The notes: a model not told the origin generated them from the sequence alone. A stretch of 64,000 nt of DNA from Geothrix sp. PMB-07 (GCF_030758935.1 NZ_CP132333.1:1798992-1862991); one strand, 5' to 3'; shown: positions 34,186-45,568, counted from the stretch's first letter. A program made the numbers and translations.

Positions 34186-34833
34186 TTGACCCGCCCCATC
34201 GTGCCCCCCCAACTGCCGGCCCCCAGCCTCCTGCTGGTGGATGACGATCCCATGCCGCTGGAAACGCTCTCCACACTGCTGGCCGCCGAGGGCTTCCAGG
34301 TCGTCACCGCTGCCACCGGGGAAGATGCCATTCGCAAGCTCAAGGCCGAACAGCCGCCTTTCGATCTCGTCATCACCGACCTGGTAATGCCCGGAAAGAC
34401 CGGGATGGATGTGCTGAAGTGCGCCCTGAACCGTAACCCCAGTTGCACCGTGCTGGTGCTCACGGGCTTTGGAAGCGTGCGTGAGGCGACCGAGGCCATG
34501 GAGCTTGGCGCCTTTGATTTCGTCACCAAGCCCATGCAGATCGACCAGTTCAGGAACACCCTCCGCCGCCTCATGGAGCGGCGGACCCTCACGCACGAGC
34601 GCGACGAGTTGCGGGCCAAGGTGAAGGCCCTCACCGAGCGGGCTGAGCGCCTGGAGACCACCCTGGGCCGCATGGAGATTCTTGCCAACACCCTCACGCC
34701 CAGCAGCGCAGGTGCCAAGCCAGATGCCCTGGGTGACCTCGAACGACTCGCCGCTCTGAAATCCAAGGGCTTGCTGTCGGACGAGGAGTTCGAGCAGGGG
34801 AAGAAGAACCTCCTGTCCCGGTGGTTGTCGTGA
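34186..34833 (+). CDS. Response regulator with coiled coil and C-terminal SHOCT motif
   Basis: A 215-residue protein. The receiver (about 13-130) has LLLVDDD, phosphoacceptor Asp65 in VITDLVMPGKTGMD, Thr in VLVLTGFGS and Lys in DFVTKPMQ. It is followed by a coiled coil (RDELRAKVKALTERAERLET) and a SHOCT-type short motif (LERLAALKSKGLLSDEEFEQ, about 187-206). SHOCT motifs usually occur at the ends of bacterial proteins and favour oligomerisation. There is no DNA-binding domain. The start codon is TTG at 34186 or GTG at 34201. It follows the flagellar export genes and overlaps the TPR gene, so it may control motility. Confidence 0.85.
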   Translation: MTRPIVPPQLPAPSLLLVDDDPMPLETLSTLLAAEGFQVVTAATGEDAIRKLKAEQPPFDLVITDLVMPGKTGMDVLKCALNRNPSCTVLVLTGFGSVREATEAMELGAFDFVTKPMQIDQFRNTLRRLMERRTLTHERDELRAKVKALTERAERLETTLGRMEILANTLTPSSAGAKPDALGDLERLAALKSKGLLSDEEFEQGKKNLLSRWLS

Positions 34834-36632
34834 CCGACCGGTGCCAAGGCACGGGGTGGATCATCCTGTTGGCGGCGCTCCCCCTGCTCGCCCAGCATGA
34901 GGCGACCGCGCCCAAGACGGCTGAATCCCATTCGGCCTCGAAACCACTGGCCGGCAGGATGACCGATGCCCAGGTCGCCGAGCTGGCCAAGCAAGCGCTG
35001 GGCGCGGAAAACGAGGCCTCCATCAAGGCGGCGCTGATCAAGCTGAAGGGCCACACCTTCAAATCCAGCAAGGCACCCGAACGGGAGTTGGTGCTCTATG
35101 TGCAGGGCATGCTTGAAGCCCGCCTCGGAAATTTGCCCGCCGCCACGGTGGCTCTGAAGAAACTTGAGAAGCAGTGGCCGACCTCGCCGTTCATGGGGGA
35201 GGCGCAGATCATCCTTGCGGAAGACGCGGTGGGTAACCGCCGCTTCAAGGAAGCGGAAGGACGCCTGCACCAGGCCCTGGCCTCGGACATTCCCGCTGAG
35301 CTCAAACGGAAACCACAGGAGCTGCTGATTTGGACCCTGGTGGAGCAGGAGCGTCCCCAGGATGCCCTGTCCATCGTCCAATCTCTTCGTCCCCTGGAAG
35401 GCAAGGCCAAGCCCAGCGAAAAGGGACTGGCCGCCATGGTGGAAGTGCTGGCCGTGGCCGGAGAGAAGGAGCAGACGCAGGGTGCCCTCAAGGATTTCCG
35501 CAAACTCTATCCAAGCAGTGACCTGATGCCCCGTGCCGAACTGGCCTGGGGTAGGCTGCTGGGCCGCTCCGGCGATGCGAAATCCGCAGCGGAAACCTTC
35601 CGGAAGCTCATCAAGGATCACCCGGAATCCACCCAGGCCAACGATGCGCGCCTGGCCCTGGCCAACCTGCTGACGGATGGCAGCCTGCCTGATGCCAAGG
35701 GGCTGCCCAGTGCGGAATCGCTGCTGGCGGAGGTGCGCAAGGGTGGGAAGGGGCTTCCGAAAGGGTCCGCGCAGGTGGTGGAACTGCGTCTGATTGTTGA
35801 GAAGAACCTATGGGAGGATGCCCTCAATCAGGTGGAGCGCATGGATGCGAGCCTGCGCGAATTGCCGGAGGTGAAGAAGCTCTGGGCCCAGGCCTGGAAT
35901 GCCTGGGTGGGTCAGCGTCTCGAGAAGGGGTTTCCCGGTGAGCTGCTGGCCAGGTTGAAGGCGGGCGCCTTTGGCCAGATGGATGCGAAAGGACGCCTGG
36001 GAACGGTGGAGCTGTTGGCGGAACGGGGGCTGGTGGAGGTATTGCCGCGCCTGTTGCCTGAGGCCCCGGTTGCCGAGCGGGCTGCGCTCCGGAGGGCCGC
36101 CCTGGCGAAGGCACAGCCCGAGGCACAATCCCAGGCGGTGCTCCGTCTGCTGCCAGCCAAGGGGGACACGCCGGATGAAGCGTTGCAGCGGGCCCGCGCC
36201 GAGGCGGTCATGGAACACTGGGGACCGCTGCGCGCGGCCCTGGGCCGCGCGCGGCCTGGCGAAGAGCGCATCAAGGCTGTGCTGCGTCTCTTGCAGCGTC
36301 CCCTTGAGAAACCGGAAACCCCTGCCCAGCGCCTTGCGGAGGCCGAAGGATGGCTGGTGCGTGCACCGGAAAAAGGTGAGGTCAAGGAGCCGTTGATGAT
36401 TCTGGTGGCGGATCTCCGCATGCAGCACGGCGATGCCCGAAGCGCCCTCTCCCTATACCCAGCCAAGGCCGCGGCGCCAGAGCAGCGGGGCTGGGTGGCG
36501 CTCATGCGGGCCCAGGCCATGCTGAAGCTGGGACAGCGGGATCAAGCGAAAAACCTCATCAAGGAATCACGGGACGAGCAGGGATTCAAAGGGCAGCGCG
36601 ATGCCCTGGCCAGGAGCCTCGGCGCCTATTGA
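34830..36632 (+). CDS. Large TPR-repeat protein, exported
   Basis: A 600-residue protein, mostly alpha-helical tetratricopeptide-like repeats (for example LPAATVALKKLEKQWPTSPF, DAKSAAETFRKLIKDHPEST, and QRDQAKNLIKESRDEQ near the end). The N-terminus has one hydrophobic segment (GWIILLAALPLLAQ), suggesting export or membrane anchoring. The GTG at 34830 forms a GTGA overlap with the upstream regulator, matching the coupling style of this genome; a GTG three codons earlier is possible. It could be a periplasmic scaffold for the flagellum or envelope, by position only. I do not recognise a named family. Confidence 0.75.
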   Translation: MTDRCQGTGWIILLAALPLLAQHEATAPKTAESHSASKPLAGRMTDAQVAELAKQALGAENEASIKAALIKLKGHTFKSSKAPERELVLYVQGMLEARLGNLPAATVALKKLEKQWPTSPFMGEAQIILAEDAVGNRRFKEAEGRLHQALASDIPAELKRKPQELLIWTLVEQERPQDALSIVQSLRPLEGKAKPSEKGLAAMVEVLAVAGEKEQTQGALKDFRKLYPSSDLMPRAELAWGRLLGRSGDAKSAAETFRKLIKDHPESTQANDARLALANLLTDGSLPDAKGLPSAESLLAEVRKGGKGLPKGSAQVVELRLIVEKNLWEDALNQVERMDASLRELPEVKKLWAQAWNAWVGQRLEKGFPGELLARLKAGAFGQMDAKGRLGTVELLAERGLVEVLPRLLPEAPVAERAALRRAALAKAQPEAQSQAVLRLLPAKGDTPDEALQRARAEAVMEHWGPLRAALGRARPGEERIKAVLRLLQRPLEKPETPAQRLAEAEGWLVRAPEKGEVKEPLMILVADLRMQHGDARSALSLYPAKAAAPEQRGWVALMRAQAMLKLGQRDQAKNLIKESRDEQGFKGQRDALARSLGAY

Positions 36633-36684
36633 CCTGACGCCCCCGTGGGCTCGGAGTATGCTGGGAGATCCCCCGGAGATCCTG

Positions 36685-37263
36685 ATGCGCCACCTGATCG
36701 CCGTCCTTCTTGCCCTGACGACCCTCGGCCTATGCGCGGGCCCCAAGCCCAAGGTCAAGCTCACCACCTCCATGGGTGAGATCGTTCTGGAACTGGAACC
36801 TGAGGCGGCGCCGAAAACGGTCGAGAACTTTCTGAAGTACGTGAAGAAGGGGCAGTACAAGGGCACGATTTTCCACCGTGTGATCCCCGGCTTCATGATC
36901 CAGGGCGGCGGCTACGTGGAATACCTGGGGAAGAAGCGGACCGAGGCCTCCATCATGAATGAGGCGGATCGTGCCGCTGCCGCAGGCCTCAAGAACAAGC
37001 GCGGAACCCTCGCCATGGCCCGCACGCCGGATCCCCACAGCGCCGCCGCGGAATTCTTCATCAACGTGGTGGACAATCCGGCCCTGGATTTCAAGGGCAA
37101 GACCAACGACAAGACCTGGGGCTACTGCGTGTTCGGCAGGGTGGTGCAGGGCATGGACGTGGTGGACCGGATCAAGGCCGTGAAGACCAGCAACAAGCGC
37201 AGCGACTTCCTGAATTTGCCGGTGAAGCCCGTCCTCATTTCGGATGCTACGCAGATCCAATGA
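36685..37263 (+). CDS. Cyclophilin-type peptidyl-prolyl isomerase, exported
   Basis: A 192-residue cyclophilin with signal peptide (LIAVLLALTTLGLCAG). Family strings are TTSMGEIVLELEPEAAPKTVENFLKYV, GTIFHRVIPGFMIQGGG (the catalytic Arg in FHRV and Gln/Gly loop), LAMARTPDPHSAAAEFFINV and FGRVVQGMDVVDRI. It catalyses prolyl cis-trans isomerisation, probably in the periplasm. The ATG at 36685 follows GGAG and gives the signal peptide. Its 3' end overlaps the convergent kinase gene by 17 bases. Confidence 0.93.
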   Translation: MRHLIAVLLALTTLGLCAGPKPKVKLTTSMGEIVLELEPEAAPKTVENFLKYVKKGQYKGTIFHRVIPGFMIQGGGYVEYLGKKRTEASIMNEADRAAAAGLKNKRGTLAMARTPDPHSAAAEFFINVVDNPALDFKGKTNDKTWGYCVFGRVVQGMDVVDRIKAVKTSNKRSDFLNLPVKPVLISDATQIQ

Positions 37264-37948
37264 CAGACAGCGCCTCTTGCGGGGCGCCCAGCTTGCGCAG
37301 GCTGCGCTCCAGTCTGGCGCGGTAGCGCGGCCACAGGTCGGTGCCTGCGGGCTCGAAGCGCGCACGGTCCCAATCCAGCAACAGAGCTCCACCAGCAGGG
37401 GGGAGCATCACATTCGTCGCGTTGAGATCAGGCACCCACAGACCCCAATCGCAGAGTGAATCGATGGCCTGACGGATGTCGGTGGCGCGGTCCGCGCTGA
37501 GTTCCCAGCAGCGCGGCCAGGATTCGCCTTCGGAGAAGCGGGTGATGAGCACACCTTCCACGCCAAATCCGCAAGGACGCCACGCATAACCCAGCGGTTC
37601 CACGGTGGGGAAGCCTGCCTCCCAAAGGCCACGATGGACGGCGTGTTCCGCGGCGAAACGAAGGTGAGTCCGGTAGCTGCGGTCATTGATGTGGCGCAGA
37701 AGGCCGCCCCGGCGGTAGGGCTTCAGCACGATGTCGCCCACGCGGGAGATGCCGCCACGTCCGAAGACGCCCGTGAGGGGGATGGCCTCGCCGGTGGGAA
37801 TCATGCCGCCGGGCGTGCAGACTCGCCAGCCGCCGCCCAGCCCGGGCAGCTCCTGGTTCAAGCGGCAGCCGAGGGGGCGGAGCGGTGTCCCAGGCTGGAA
37901 GGGCCAGTCTGGTGGAAGGGGGGGGACGATGAAGGGATCGTGAATCAT
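37247..37948 (-). CDS. Kdo-kinase/WaaP-like lipopolysaccharide sugar kinase
   Basis: A 233-residue kinase-fold protein resembling KdkA (3-deoxy-D-manno-octulosonic acid kinase). Seen: a glycine-rich start (TGVFGRGGISRVG), the ATP lysine in VLKPYRRGGLLRHI, the family motif AAEHAVHRGLWEAGFPTVEP, VEGVLITRF, and the catalytic loop WVPDLNATNVML (the Asp-x-x-x-x-Asn pattern) followed by LLLDWDRARF (metal Asp). It would phosphorylate core sugars of LPS. The substrate is inferred from family. The gene is divergent from the DUF2344 gene. Confidence 0.82.
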   Translation of the reverse strand: MIHDPFIVPPLPPDWPFQPGTPLRPLGCRLNQELPGLGGGWRVCTPGGMIPTGEAIPLTGVFGRGGISRVGDIVLKPYRRGGLLRHINDRSYRTHLRFAAEHAVHRGLWEAGFPTVEPLGYAWRPCGFGVEGVLITRFSEGESWPRCWELSADRATDIRQAIDSLCDWGLWVPDLNATNVMLPPAGGALLLDWDRARFEPAGTDLWPRYRARLERSLRKLGAPQEALSVIGSA

Positions 37949-37994
37949 GGCTTGGAATCCAGCTTGGGGCTTTCTGCTTGAGAAGGCAAAGGTC

Positions 37995-39356
37995 ATGGAG
38001 GAGAACCAGCCCAGTGGTGCCTGTCAATCAGGATTTGCATCCGCACCTGCCACCAAAACTGGGCAGAGACTCAAGTGGCTTGTGCTGAAAGGAGATCGTC
38101 CGTTTCCACCGCGGGCTTCCCACAATGGATGTGGAAATCGTCCGGCGCCCGAGTTGTTCCTGGTGGGATGGTTCCCGATTTCTGCCGAAGACACCGAACC
38201 GTTTTGTGCCATTGCGGTGCTGGATCACTATGCTGGACAAGTGAGATCCGCTGCGCATCATCCTTCCATTCCCGCTGAGGCGCTGGCCCGCCAAGCCCGC
38301 CTGCAGGCTGCACTTCAGGACATGGAAGATCGCGGGCCCAGCCTGGAACCAAAGCCCCTGCAGCGACTGCGCGCTGTGCTGGAAGATTCCCACGCTGTGG
38401 ATTCCGAATCCATCTGCGCGGAACTGCAAGCTGCCGAACTGGTTGAAGAGGCCGTGGACCTTTTGCGAACTTTCCGCCGTGGCAGCTTCGACAAGAACCT
38501 CATGGAAAACTTCGACGCCTTGCTGTCACCCTTGGCCGCGAAGGCTCGGCAGCGGCGGAGTGCCCGTTGGCAACTCGATACGCGACGCACGCGTCTGCGA
38601 CTGCAGTTCTCCAAGTTGCAGGAAGCCATCGGCTTCGACGATGGGGATTTGCACGCGATCTTTCTGCAGGCCTTCCGCCTCGAAGGCATGAGACTCGCCC
38701 TCGATCTTGCCAAGCGGCCGCGCCCCCTCCTCAGCCTGGGGCTTTCCCTGCAGTCCGGTGTCAGTGGCGCAGCCGAGAACCTGGATGTCGTGCTGAAGCA
38801 GGATCCACAGGGCGATCCAGCGACTCTGACAGAGCGCTTGAACCACCGCTTGCCCGAGGGGCTGCGAATCCACCGCTGGGACGAACTCCCCACCTGCGCG
38901 TCCGATCTTCTGGATCTTGCGCTGCGGGCCCACTGGCGCTGGCCAGTCCCTGCTTCTCAACGTCTGGCAGTGGAATCGGCTCTCGCAGGTTTCCTTCAGG
39001 CGGAAACCTGGCCCTGGGAGCGGGAGGCCTCGAAGGCGAGTGCATCCATGGATCTTCGCGCCTTCCTGCTCGAGGTTCGCTGGGAAGAAGGCGCGCTTTG
39101 TTTTTCCACGCCCCTGGGCGCCTGGCAGGCCCTGAACCCGCTAAAGGCGCTCAGTGCGGTGCTTGGTCTGGACTTCGCCGACATCCAGGGACTGATGCGA
39201 ACCGGCTTCGATTTGAAACCCGACCCGCGCCTCGCCCAGGCGGAGCGCTTCGAGCCTAAGCTGAAGAACATGTACGAAGACGCCGTGCTGCTGGGGGGCG
39301 GCTCGAACATCATCCTCATCGACGAGGATGATGAAGAACCCACACGCCTAGGCTGA
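37995..39356 (+). CDS. DUF2344 protein with an unrecognised N-terminal half
   Basis: A 453-residue protein. The second half (about 200-430) matches the DUF2344 (radical-SAM-linked) domain: TRLRLQFSKLQEAIG, AFRLEGMRLALDLAKRPRPL, LSLGLSLQSGVSGAAENLDV and LPEGLRIHRWDELP. That domain normally accompanies a radical SAM protein of the B12-binding type, which is absent next door. The N-terminal 190 residues have no recognised motif apart from scattered Cys and Trp. The C-terminus is acidic (LIDEDDEEPTRLG). The start at 37995 is preferred because the frame before it overlaps the divergent kinase start. Function unknown. Confidence 0.75.
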   Translation: MEENQPSGACQSGFASAPATKTGQRLKWLVLKGDRPFPPRASHNGCGNRPAPELFLVGWFPISAEDTEPFCAIAVLDHYAGQVRSAAHHPSIPAEALARQARLQAALQDMEDRGPSLEPKPLQRLRAVLEDSHAVDSESICAELQAAELVEEAVDLLRTFRRGSFDKNLMENFDALLSPLAAKARQRRSARWQLDTRRTRLRLQFSKLQEAIGFDDGDLHAIFLQAFRLEGMRLALDLAKRPRPLLSLGLSLQSGVSGAAENLDVVLKQDPQGDPATLTERLNHRLPEGLRIHRWDELPTCASDLLDLALRAHWRWPVPASQRLAVESALAGFLQAETWPWEREASKASASMDLRAFLLEVRWEEGALCFSTPLGAWQALNPLKALSAVLGLDFADIQGLMRTGFDLKPDPRLAQAERFEPKLKNMYEDAVLLGGGSNIILIDEDDEEPTRLG

Positions 39357-40463
39357 CGTTTCCTTGCTGATGGAGAGCAGCAGGCCCAGGCAGATGAGGC
39401 TCGCGATGAGGCTGTTGGGACCGAAGGAGATGAAGGGCAGGGGAATGCCCTTGTTGGGCGCCAGCGACAACACCACGCTCATGTTCATGAGGGCCTGCAC
39501 CACCAGCAGCAGCACGAACCCCATGGCGCAGAGCTTCAGGTAGCTGTCGCCCACGCGGCGGGCGATGCGGTAGCCCCGCCAGAGGATGCCGACGAACAGC
39601 GCCAGGATGGCCACCGTGCCAATCAGACCCGCCTCTTCGGCGATGACGGCGTAGATGAAATCGGTGTGAGCTTCGGGCAGGTAGAAGAGCTTCTGCTTGC
39701 CGCCGCCCAGGCCCACGCCCATGAAGCCGCCGTTGCCCACGGCCACAAGGCTCTGCAGGGCCTGGTGCCCTTTGCCGAGGGGATCGGCTTCGGGATTGAG
39801 GAAGCTGGTCACGCGCGCCAGGCGGTAGGGCGAGAGCACCACGAAGGCGGTGCCAAGGGCTCCCAGCACAGGGATGGCCACGGCGAAGATCCATTTTGGC
39901 GCGCCCCCCAGGAATACGACCATCAGGGCCACGAAGACGATGAGGAAGGTGGTGCCGAAATCGGGTTCCCGGAGGATGAGGGCCAACGGCACGATCAGGA
40001 TGCCCGCGAGGCCCAGCAGTTTCGGAAGGGCGTCCCGATGGTTGGTCCAGGCTTCACGGTTGCGGATCATCCAGGCCGAGACCACCAGCACCGACACGGG
40101 CTTGAACAGTTCGGAAGGCTGAAGGCTCATGGGGCCGAGCCTCAGCCAGCGGTGCGCGCCGTTGATCTTAGGACCGATGACAAGCACCGCGGCGAGGAGG
40201 ATCACCAGGGCGCCGTAGGTGGCCATAAGGGGCTTGGGATGGTCTTGCAGCGTGGCCAGATCCACCTGGGACAGGGCCAGCATGAAGGCGATGCCGATGC
40301 CGCCGGCCATGAGCTGGCGCGTGAGGAATGCGGTGGCCGCCGCGTGGTTCTGGGAGGCCTTGATGGCCGAGGCGGAGTAGATCCACACCATGCCCACGGC
40401 CACCAGGGCCAGTGCGAAGAGCACCAGCCAGCGATCCACGGGGCGGCGAACGTCGGGGGCCAC
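39348..40463 (-). CDS. ftsW: FtsW/RodA/SpoVE-family peptidoglycan polymerase
   Basis: A 371-residue SEDS glycosyltransferase with about ten membrane helices that polymerises lipid II. Conserved: DRWLVLFALALVAVGMVWIYSAS, GAHRWLRLGPMSLQPSELFKP, LREPDFGTTFLIV, EAHTDFIYAVIAEEAG, and the C-terminal loop PLPFISFGPNSLIASL. The FtsW-typical SYGGSS is SFGPNS here. It could be the division (FtsW) or elongation (RodA) enzyme; no class-B PBP gene is adjacent. The GTG start is 1 base after the glmM stop. Its 3' end overlaps the convergent DUF2344 gene by 9 bases. Confidence 0.88.
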   Translation of the reverse strand: MAPDVRRPVDRWLVLFALALVAVGMVWIYSASAIKASQNHAAATAFLTRQLMAGGIGIAFMLALSQVDLATLQDHPKPLMATYGALVILLAAVLVIGPKINGAHRWLRLGPMSLQPSELFKPVSVLVVSAWMIRNREAWTNHRDALPKLLGLAGILIVPLALILREPDFGTTFLIVFVALMVVFLGGAPKWIFAVAIPVLGALGTAFVVLSPYRLARVTSFLNPEADPLGKGHQALQSLVAVGNGGFMGVGLGGGKQKLFYLPEAHTDFIYAVIAEEAGLIGTVAILALFVGILWRGYRIARRVGDSYLKLCAMGFVLLLVVQALMNMSVVLSLAPNKGIPLPFISFGPNSLIASLICLGLLLSISKETSA

Positions 40464-40464
40464 G

Positions 40465-41784
40465 TCAGGCGAGCGAAAGGTCGCGGCGGGCGGCGGCCTC
40501 GAGCTCGGCCAGGGCCTGATCCACCCAGGCGGCTTCCTGGGCTTCCACCATGAGGCGCAGCTTGGGTTCGGTGCCGGACCACCGCACCACCTGGCGCACG
40601 CCCTCGCCCCAGCGCGCGTCGATGCTGGCCATGGCCGACACCAGGTTGCTGCAGGCTTCCACGGCTTTGCGGTCCCGGGCCTTCACGTTGACGAGGCGCT
40701 GGGGCCAGGGGCGGAAGGTCCAGGCCCAGCGCCGGTCGGTGGGGCGGTGCAGGAGCGCGCGCAGGATGGCCAGCGCGGCGGCAAGCCCGTCGCCGCTGGG
40801 ACCCACCCGCTTCTGGATGAGGTGGCCTGAGGCTTCGGCGGCCAGATCCCAATTGCGCTTGGCCATTTCGCGCAGGAGAAATTTGTCGCCCACGGCGGTG
40901 CGCACGAAGGGGACTCCCAGCTGGCTCAGTGCCTGAGGGAGTCCGCCGTTGGTCATCAGAGTTCCCACCACGCCGGGCGGCGGATCATCGCAGGCGACAC
41001 GGTCTTGGGCCAGCAGCCAGACCATCTGATCGCCATCCACCTCCTCTCCAGTGCCATCCACCAGCAGGCAGCGGTCACCGTCGCCATCAAAGGCGATGCC
41101 CAGCTGCGCGCCCCGCGCCACCACGGTGGCGGCCAGGGACTCCAGGTGAGTGGACCCCACACCCACATTGATCTTCGGCCCATCGGCGGGCACGCCGATC
41201 CAGTGGATGTCACCGCCTTTGAACAGCTCGAGTGCCGCCTCCGCCGTGGCGCCATGGGCGCAGTCGATGACCACATGGAAATCTTCGGGAAGCGTGATGC
41301 CTTCCAGGTGATCGAGGTAGGGCTGCAGGGAAAGCGCGGTGGAAGGCGCCGAGATGGTGGTGGGTTCGCTGAGATGCTCGAAGGCCTGCTCGATGGCGAG
41401 TTCCTGATCCTCCTCCAGCTTTTCACCCAACTCGTTGAAGCCCTTGAGACCGTTATCCTCAGGCGGGTTGTGGCTGGCGGAAATCATGAGGCCCCAGGTT
41501 TTCTCTCCCGCGGCGCTCAGCTTGGCCACGTTCCAGGCCACGGCGGGCGTGGGGGCCATGCCGAGCACGAGCACCTTGAGGCCCAGGCCCACGCCCAAGA
41601 TGAAGGCCTCAGACATGGGGCCTGAACTGGAGCGGGGATCCCAGCCCACCACGAGCTGTTTCACACCAGCCTGCCGGGCCACTTGGGCCCAGGCAGCGCC
41701 CCAGCGGGAAACCTCCTCCAGGGTGAGGGGGGAGCGCAGCGCCACGCCACGAATGCCGTCTGTTCCGAAGTATCGAAGGCTCAT
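40465..41784 (-). CDS. glmM: Phosphoglucosamine mutase
   Basis: A 439-residue alpha-D-phosphohexomutase converting glucosamine-6-phosphate to glucosamine-1-phosphate for UDP-GlcNAc. Signatures: RYFGTDGIRGVA (N-terminus, GlmM style), active-site phosphoserine Ser104 in ISASHNPPEDNGLKGF, metal loop DGDGDR (233-238), sugar loop EASGHLI, and phosphate-binding RWSGTEPKLRL. The N-terminal GTDGIRG favours GlmM over phosphoglucomutase or phosphomannomutase. It lies 9 bases downstream of folP, as often found (folP-glmM). Confidence 0.94.
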   Translation of the reverse strand: MSLRYFGTDGIRGVALRSPLTLEEVSRWGAAWAQVARQAGVKQLVVGWDPRSSSGPMSEAFILGVGLGLKVLVLGMAPTPAVAWNVAKLSAAGEKTWGLMISASHNPPEDNGLKGFNELGEKLEEDQELAIEQAFEHLSEPTTISAPSTALSLQPYLDHLEGITLPEDFHVVIDCAHGATAEAALELFKGGDIHWIGVPADGPKINVGVGSTHLESLAATVVARGAQLGIAFDGDGDRCLLVDGTGEEVDGDQMVWLLAQDRVACDDPPPGVVGTLMTNGGLPQALSQLGVPFVRTAVGDKFLLREMAKRNWDLAAEASGHLIQKRVGPSGDGLAAALAILRALLHRPTDRRWAWTFRPWPQRLVNVKARDRKAVEACSNLVSAMASIDARWGEGVRQVVRWSGTEPKLRLMVEAQEAAWVDQALAELEAAARRDLSLA

Positions 41785-41793
41785 GCCTACAGA

Positions 41794-42608
41794 TTAGCCG
41801 AGAGCGTGGGTCCTGAAGACCCGATAGCCCCACTTGGAGGCTTCCGCATGGGCAATGGCCGTGAGAGCGTCCCGCTGGGCCGGTGGCAGGCCGGGTGTGC
41901 CAGCCCGGGCGGCCAGGAATCGTTTGCGGGAGATGCCGATGCAAAAACGCTCCACGGGCCAGTCAAGGGCCTTTGGCAGGCGCGGGAGGGCCCCCCACAG
42001 GGCCTGGTCTTCCTCAAAGGTGGTGCCGAATCCGAAACCGGGATCCAGCAACACCCGGCCATCCTCAATGCCCGCCTCCTGAAGCCTGTTCCGGATCGTC
42101 CGAAGCTCGGCGATGGCCTTCTCCGCATCCCGCGAGGAGGGGTCGTCGTAGGGCGGCATGTGGAAGCCGGGGCCTGCCAGGCGACTGCGCATGGCGATGA
42201 GGCCGCAATCGGACCGCCGCGCCAGCTCCAGCATGTCGGGATCAGAGAAGCCCGTGACATCGTTCATGACATCGATTCCCGCTTCGAGTCCCCGGGCAGC
42301 GACGGCAGCATGGCGGGTATCCAAGCTCAGGGGAAGGCCAGGCAGCTGCTCCTTCAAGGCGGCCACGACCGGTTCGAGACGACTCCATTCCGTATCCGCA
42401 TCCACAGGAGCGGCACCGGGACGGGTGCTTTCAGCGCCCAAATCCAGCATGCCCGCCCCTGAATCCACCAGGGTTCGCGCCTGGACGAGCGCGGCTTCAA
42501 GGTCGTTGAACTGGCCGCCGTCGCTGAAGGAATCCGGAGTCAGATTGAGGATGCCCATGAAAAGGGGACCACCCTTCAGGAGTGGTCCCCAATTAAACGA
42601 AGTGTTCT

Positions 42609-42612
<4 letters not shown>
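41794..42612 (-). CDS. folP: Dihydropteroate synthase
   Basis: A 272-residue TIM-barrel enzyme joining para-aminobenzoate to dihydropterin pyrophosphate in folate synthesis, the sulfonamide target. Both signatures are seen: [15 protein letters not shown] (18-32) and [14 protein letters not shown]. Also INDVTG-like [17 protein letters not shown] and the C-terminal IGISRKRFL. The ATG at 42612 overlaps the ftsH stop (ATGA). The ftsH-folP-glmM order is widely conserved. PabB, which supplies the para-aminobenzoate precursor, is encoded at 57.1-58.4 kb. Confidence 0.96.
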
Positions 42613-44540
<1,928 letters not shown>

Positions 44541-44581
44541 AGGGTCACTCCTTGGGGCCGGGGCCCAGGTGGCCCTCCAGT

Positions 44582-45568
44582 TTACTCGGTCCGGGAAGGC
44601 AGCGGTCCTTGTCTTAGATGCAGATACCCATCCGATGGTTCAGGGTTTAGGTGGAAATTCCCCCAGGAGGCCGGTTTTCCCCCTTGCATTAGACGTTTTG
44701 ACAACCAAGGGGCCAGGCCGCGGAGGAGGGAAGCCTCTCGGGGCCAGTCGAGGCGCCGGAAAGCCGTGTCCAGGGTCCAGCGCACCTCGGGTTCGGTCCA
44801 GGCTTCCTGTTTCAGGGCGATCCCGTTCCCTTCCATGCGCCAGCGGCTGCCTTCCCAACTGGCGATGAGGGCGTGGGCGAGACCTTCGGCTTCCGCAGCC
44901 TGAAGGTGGGTCTCGAAGAGGTGGCGGTCCAGCTCCGGTGCCTCCTGGCGCAGATCCTCCAGGAGCGGCCTCCAGCGGTTCCGGGCCGTGAAGGGTTCGG
45001 CGTTGGTGGCGTCCTCCCGCCAGGGAAGGTTGCGGGACACAAGGTACCCCCGCAGGTTTGCGCGGCGCAGCTCGATCAGCGGAGACCAGCGCAGGTTCTG
45101 CCTCGGTGCCAAGGGATGGAGGCTGCCGAGGCCACCGCCCCGGGCCAGCCGCAGGAGCACGGTCTCGCTGTGGTCATCGAGCGTGTGTCCGGTGGCCACC
45201 GTCGAAGCGCCGCACTGCTGTGCCTCCTGGCGCAGCCAATCCCAGCGCAGCTCCCGGGCCGCCATCTCCAGGCCGATGCGCTGCGTTTCGGCGTGGGCGC
45301 GCACGCCAAGGCTCGCCTCGGCCAAATCCAAGTCGAGGGCGCGGCAAAGCTGTCGCACGAAATCCGCATCCTCGGGGGATTCAGGCCGCAACCCGTGATC
45401 TGCATGGGCGACAGATAATTCCAGGCCCAGGCTCCTGCGGAGGCTCCACAACAGCACGAGGAGGGCCACGGAATCCCCGCCGCCGGAGCAGGCCACCAGC
45501 ACCCGCCCGCTGACGTTGTCTCCGCGGCGCTGAATCTGGGCGAGGAGATCCGCTTCGAAGCGGTTCAC
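44582..45568 (-). CDS. tilS: tRNA(Ile)-lysidine synthase
   Basis: A 328-residue N-type ATP pyrophosphatase that converts C34 of the AUA-reading tRNA-Ile to lysidine. The PP-loop is [13 protein letters not shown] (SGGGDS 28-33). [33 protein letters not shown] and [11 protein letters not shown] are conserved TilS parts. The C-terminal region is short compared with E. coli TilS (432 residues). The GTG at 45568 overlaps the bshB1 stop (GTGA). It lies upstream of ftsH, an order seen in many bacteria. Confidence 0.93.
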   Translation of the reverse strand: MNRFEADLLAQIQRRGDNVSGRVLVACSGGGDSVALLVLLWSLRRSLGLELSVAHADHGLRPESPEDADFVRQLCRALDLDLAEASLGVRAHAETQRIGLEMAARELRWDWLRQEAQQCGASTVATGHTLDDHSETVLLRLARGGGLGSLHPLAPRQNLRWSPLIELRRANLRGYLVSRNLPWREDATNAEPFTARNRWRPLLEDLRQEAPELDRHLFETHLQAAEAEGLAHALIASWEGSRWRMEGNGIALKQEAWTEPEVRWTLDTAFRRLDWPREASLLRGLAPWLSKRLMQGGKPASWGNFHLNPEPSDGYLHLRQGPLPSRTE

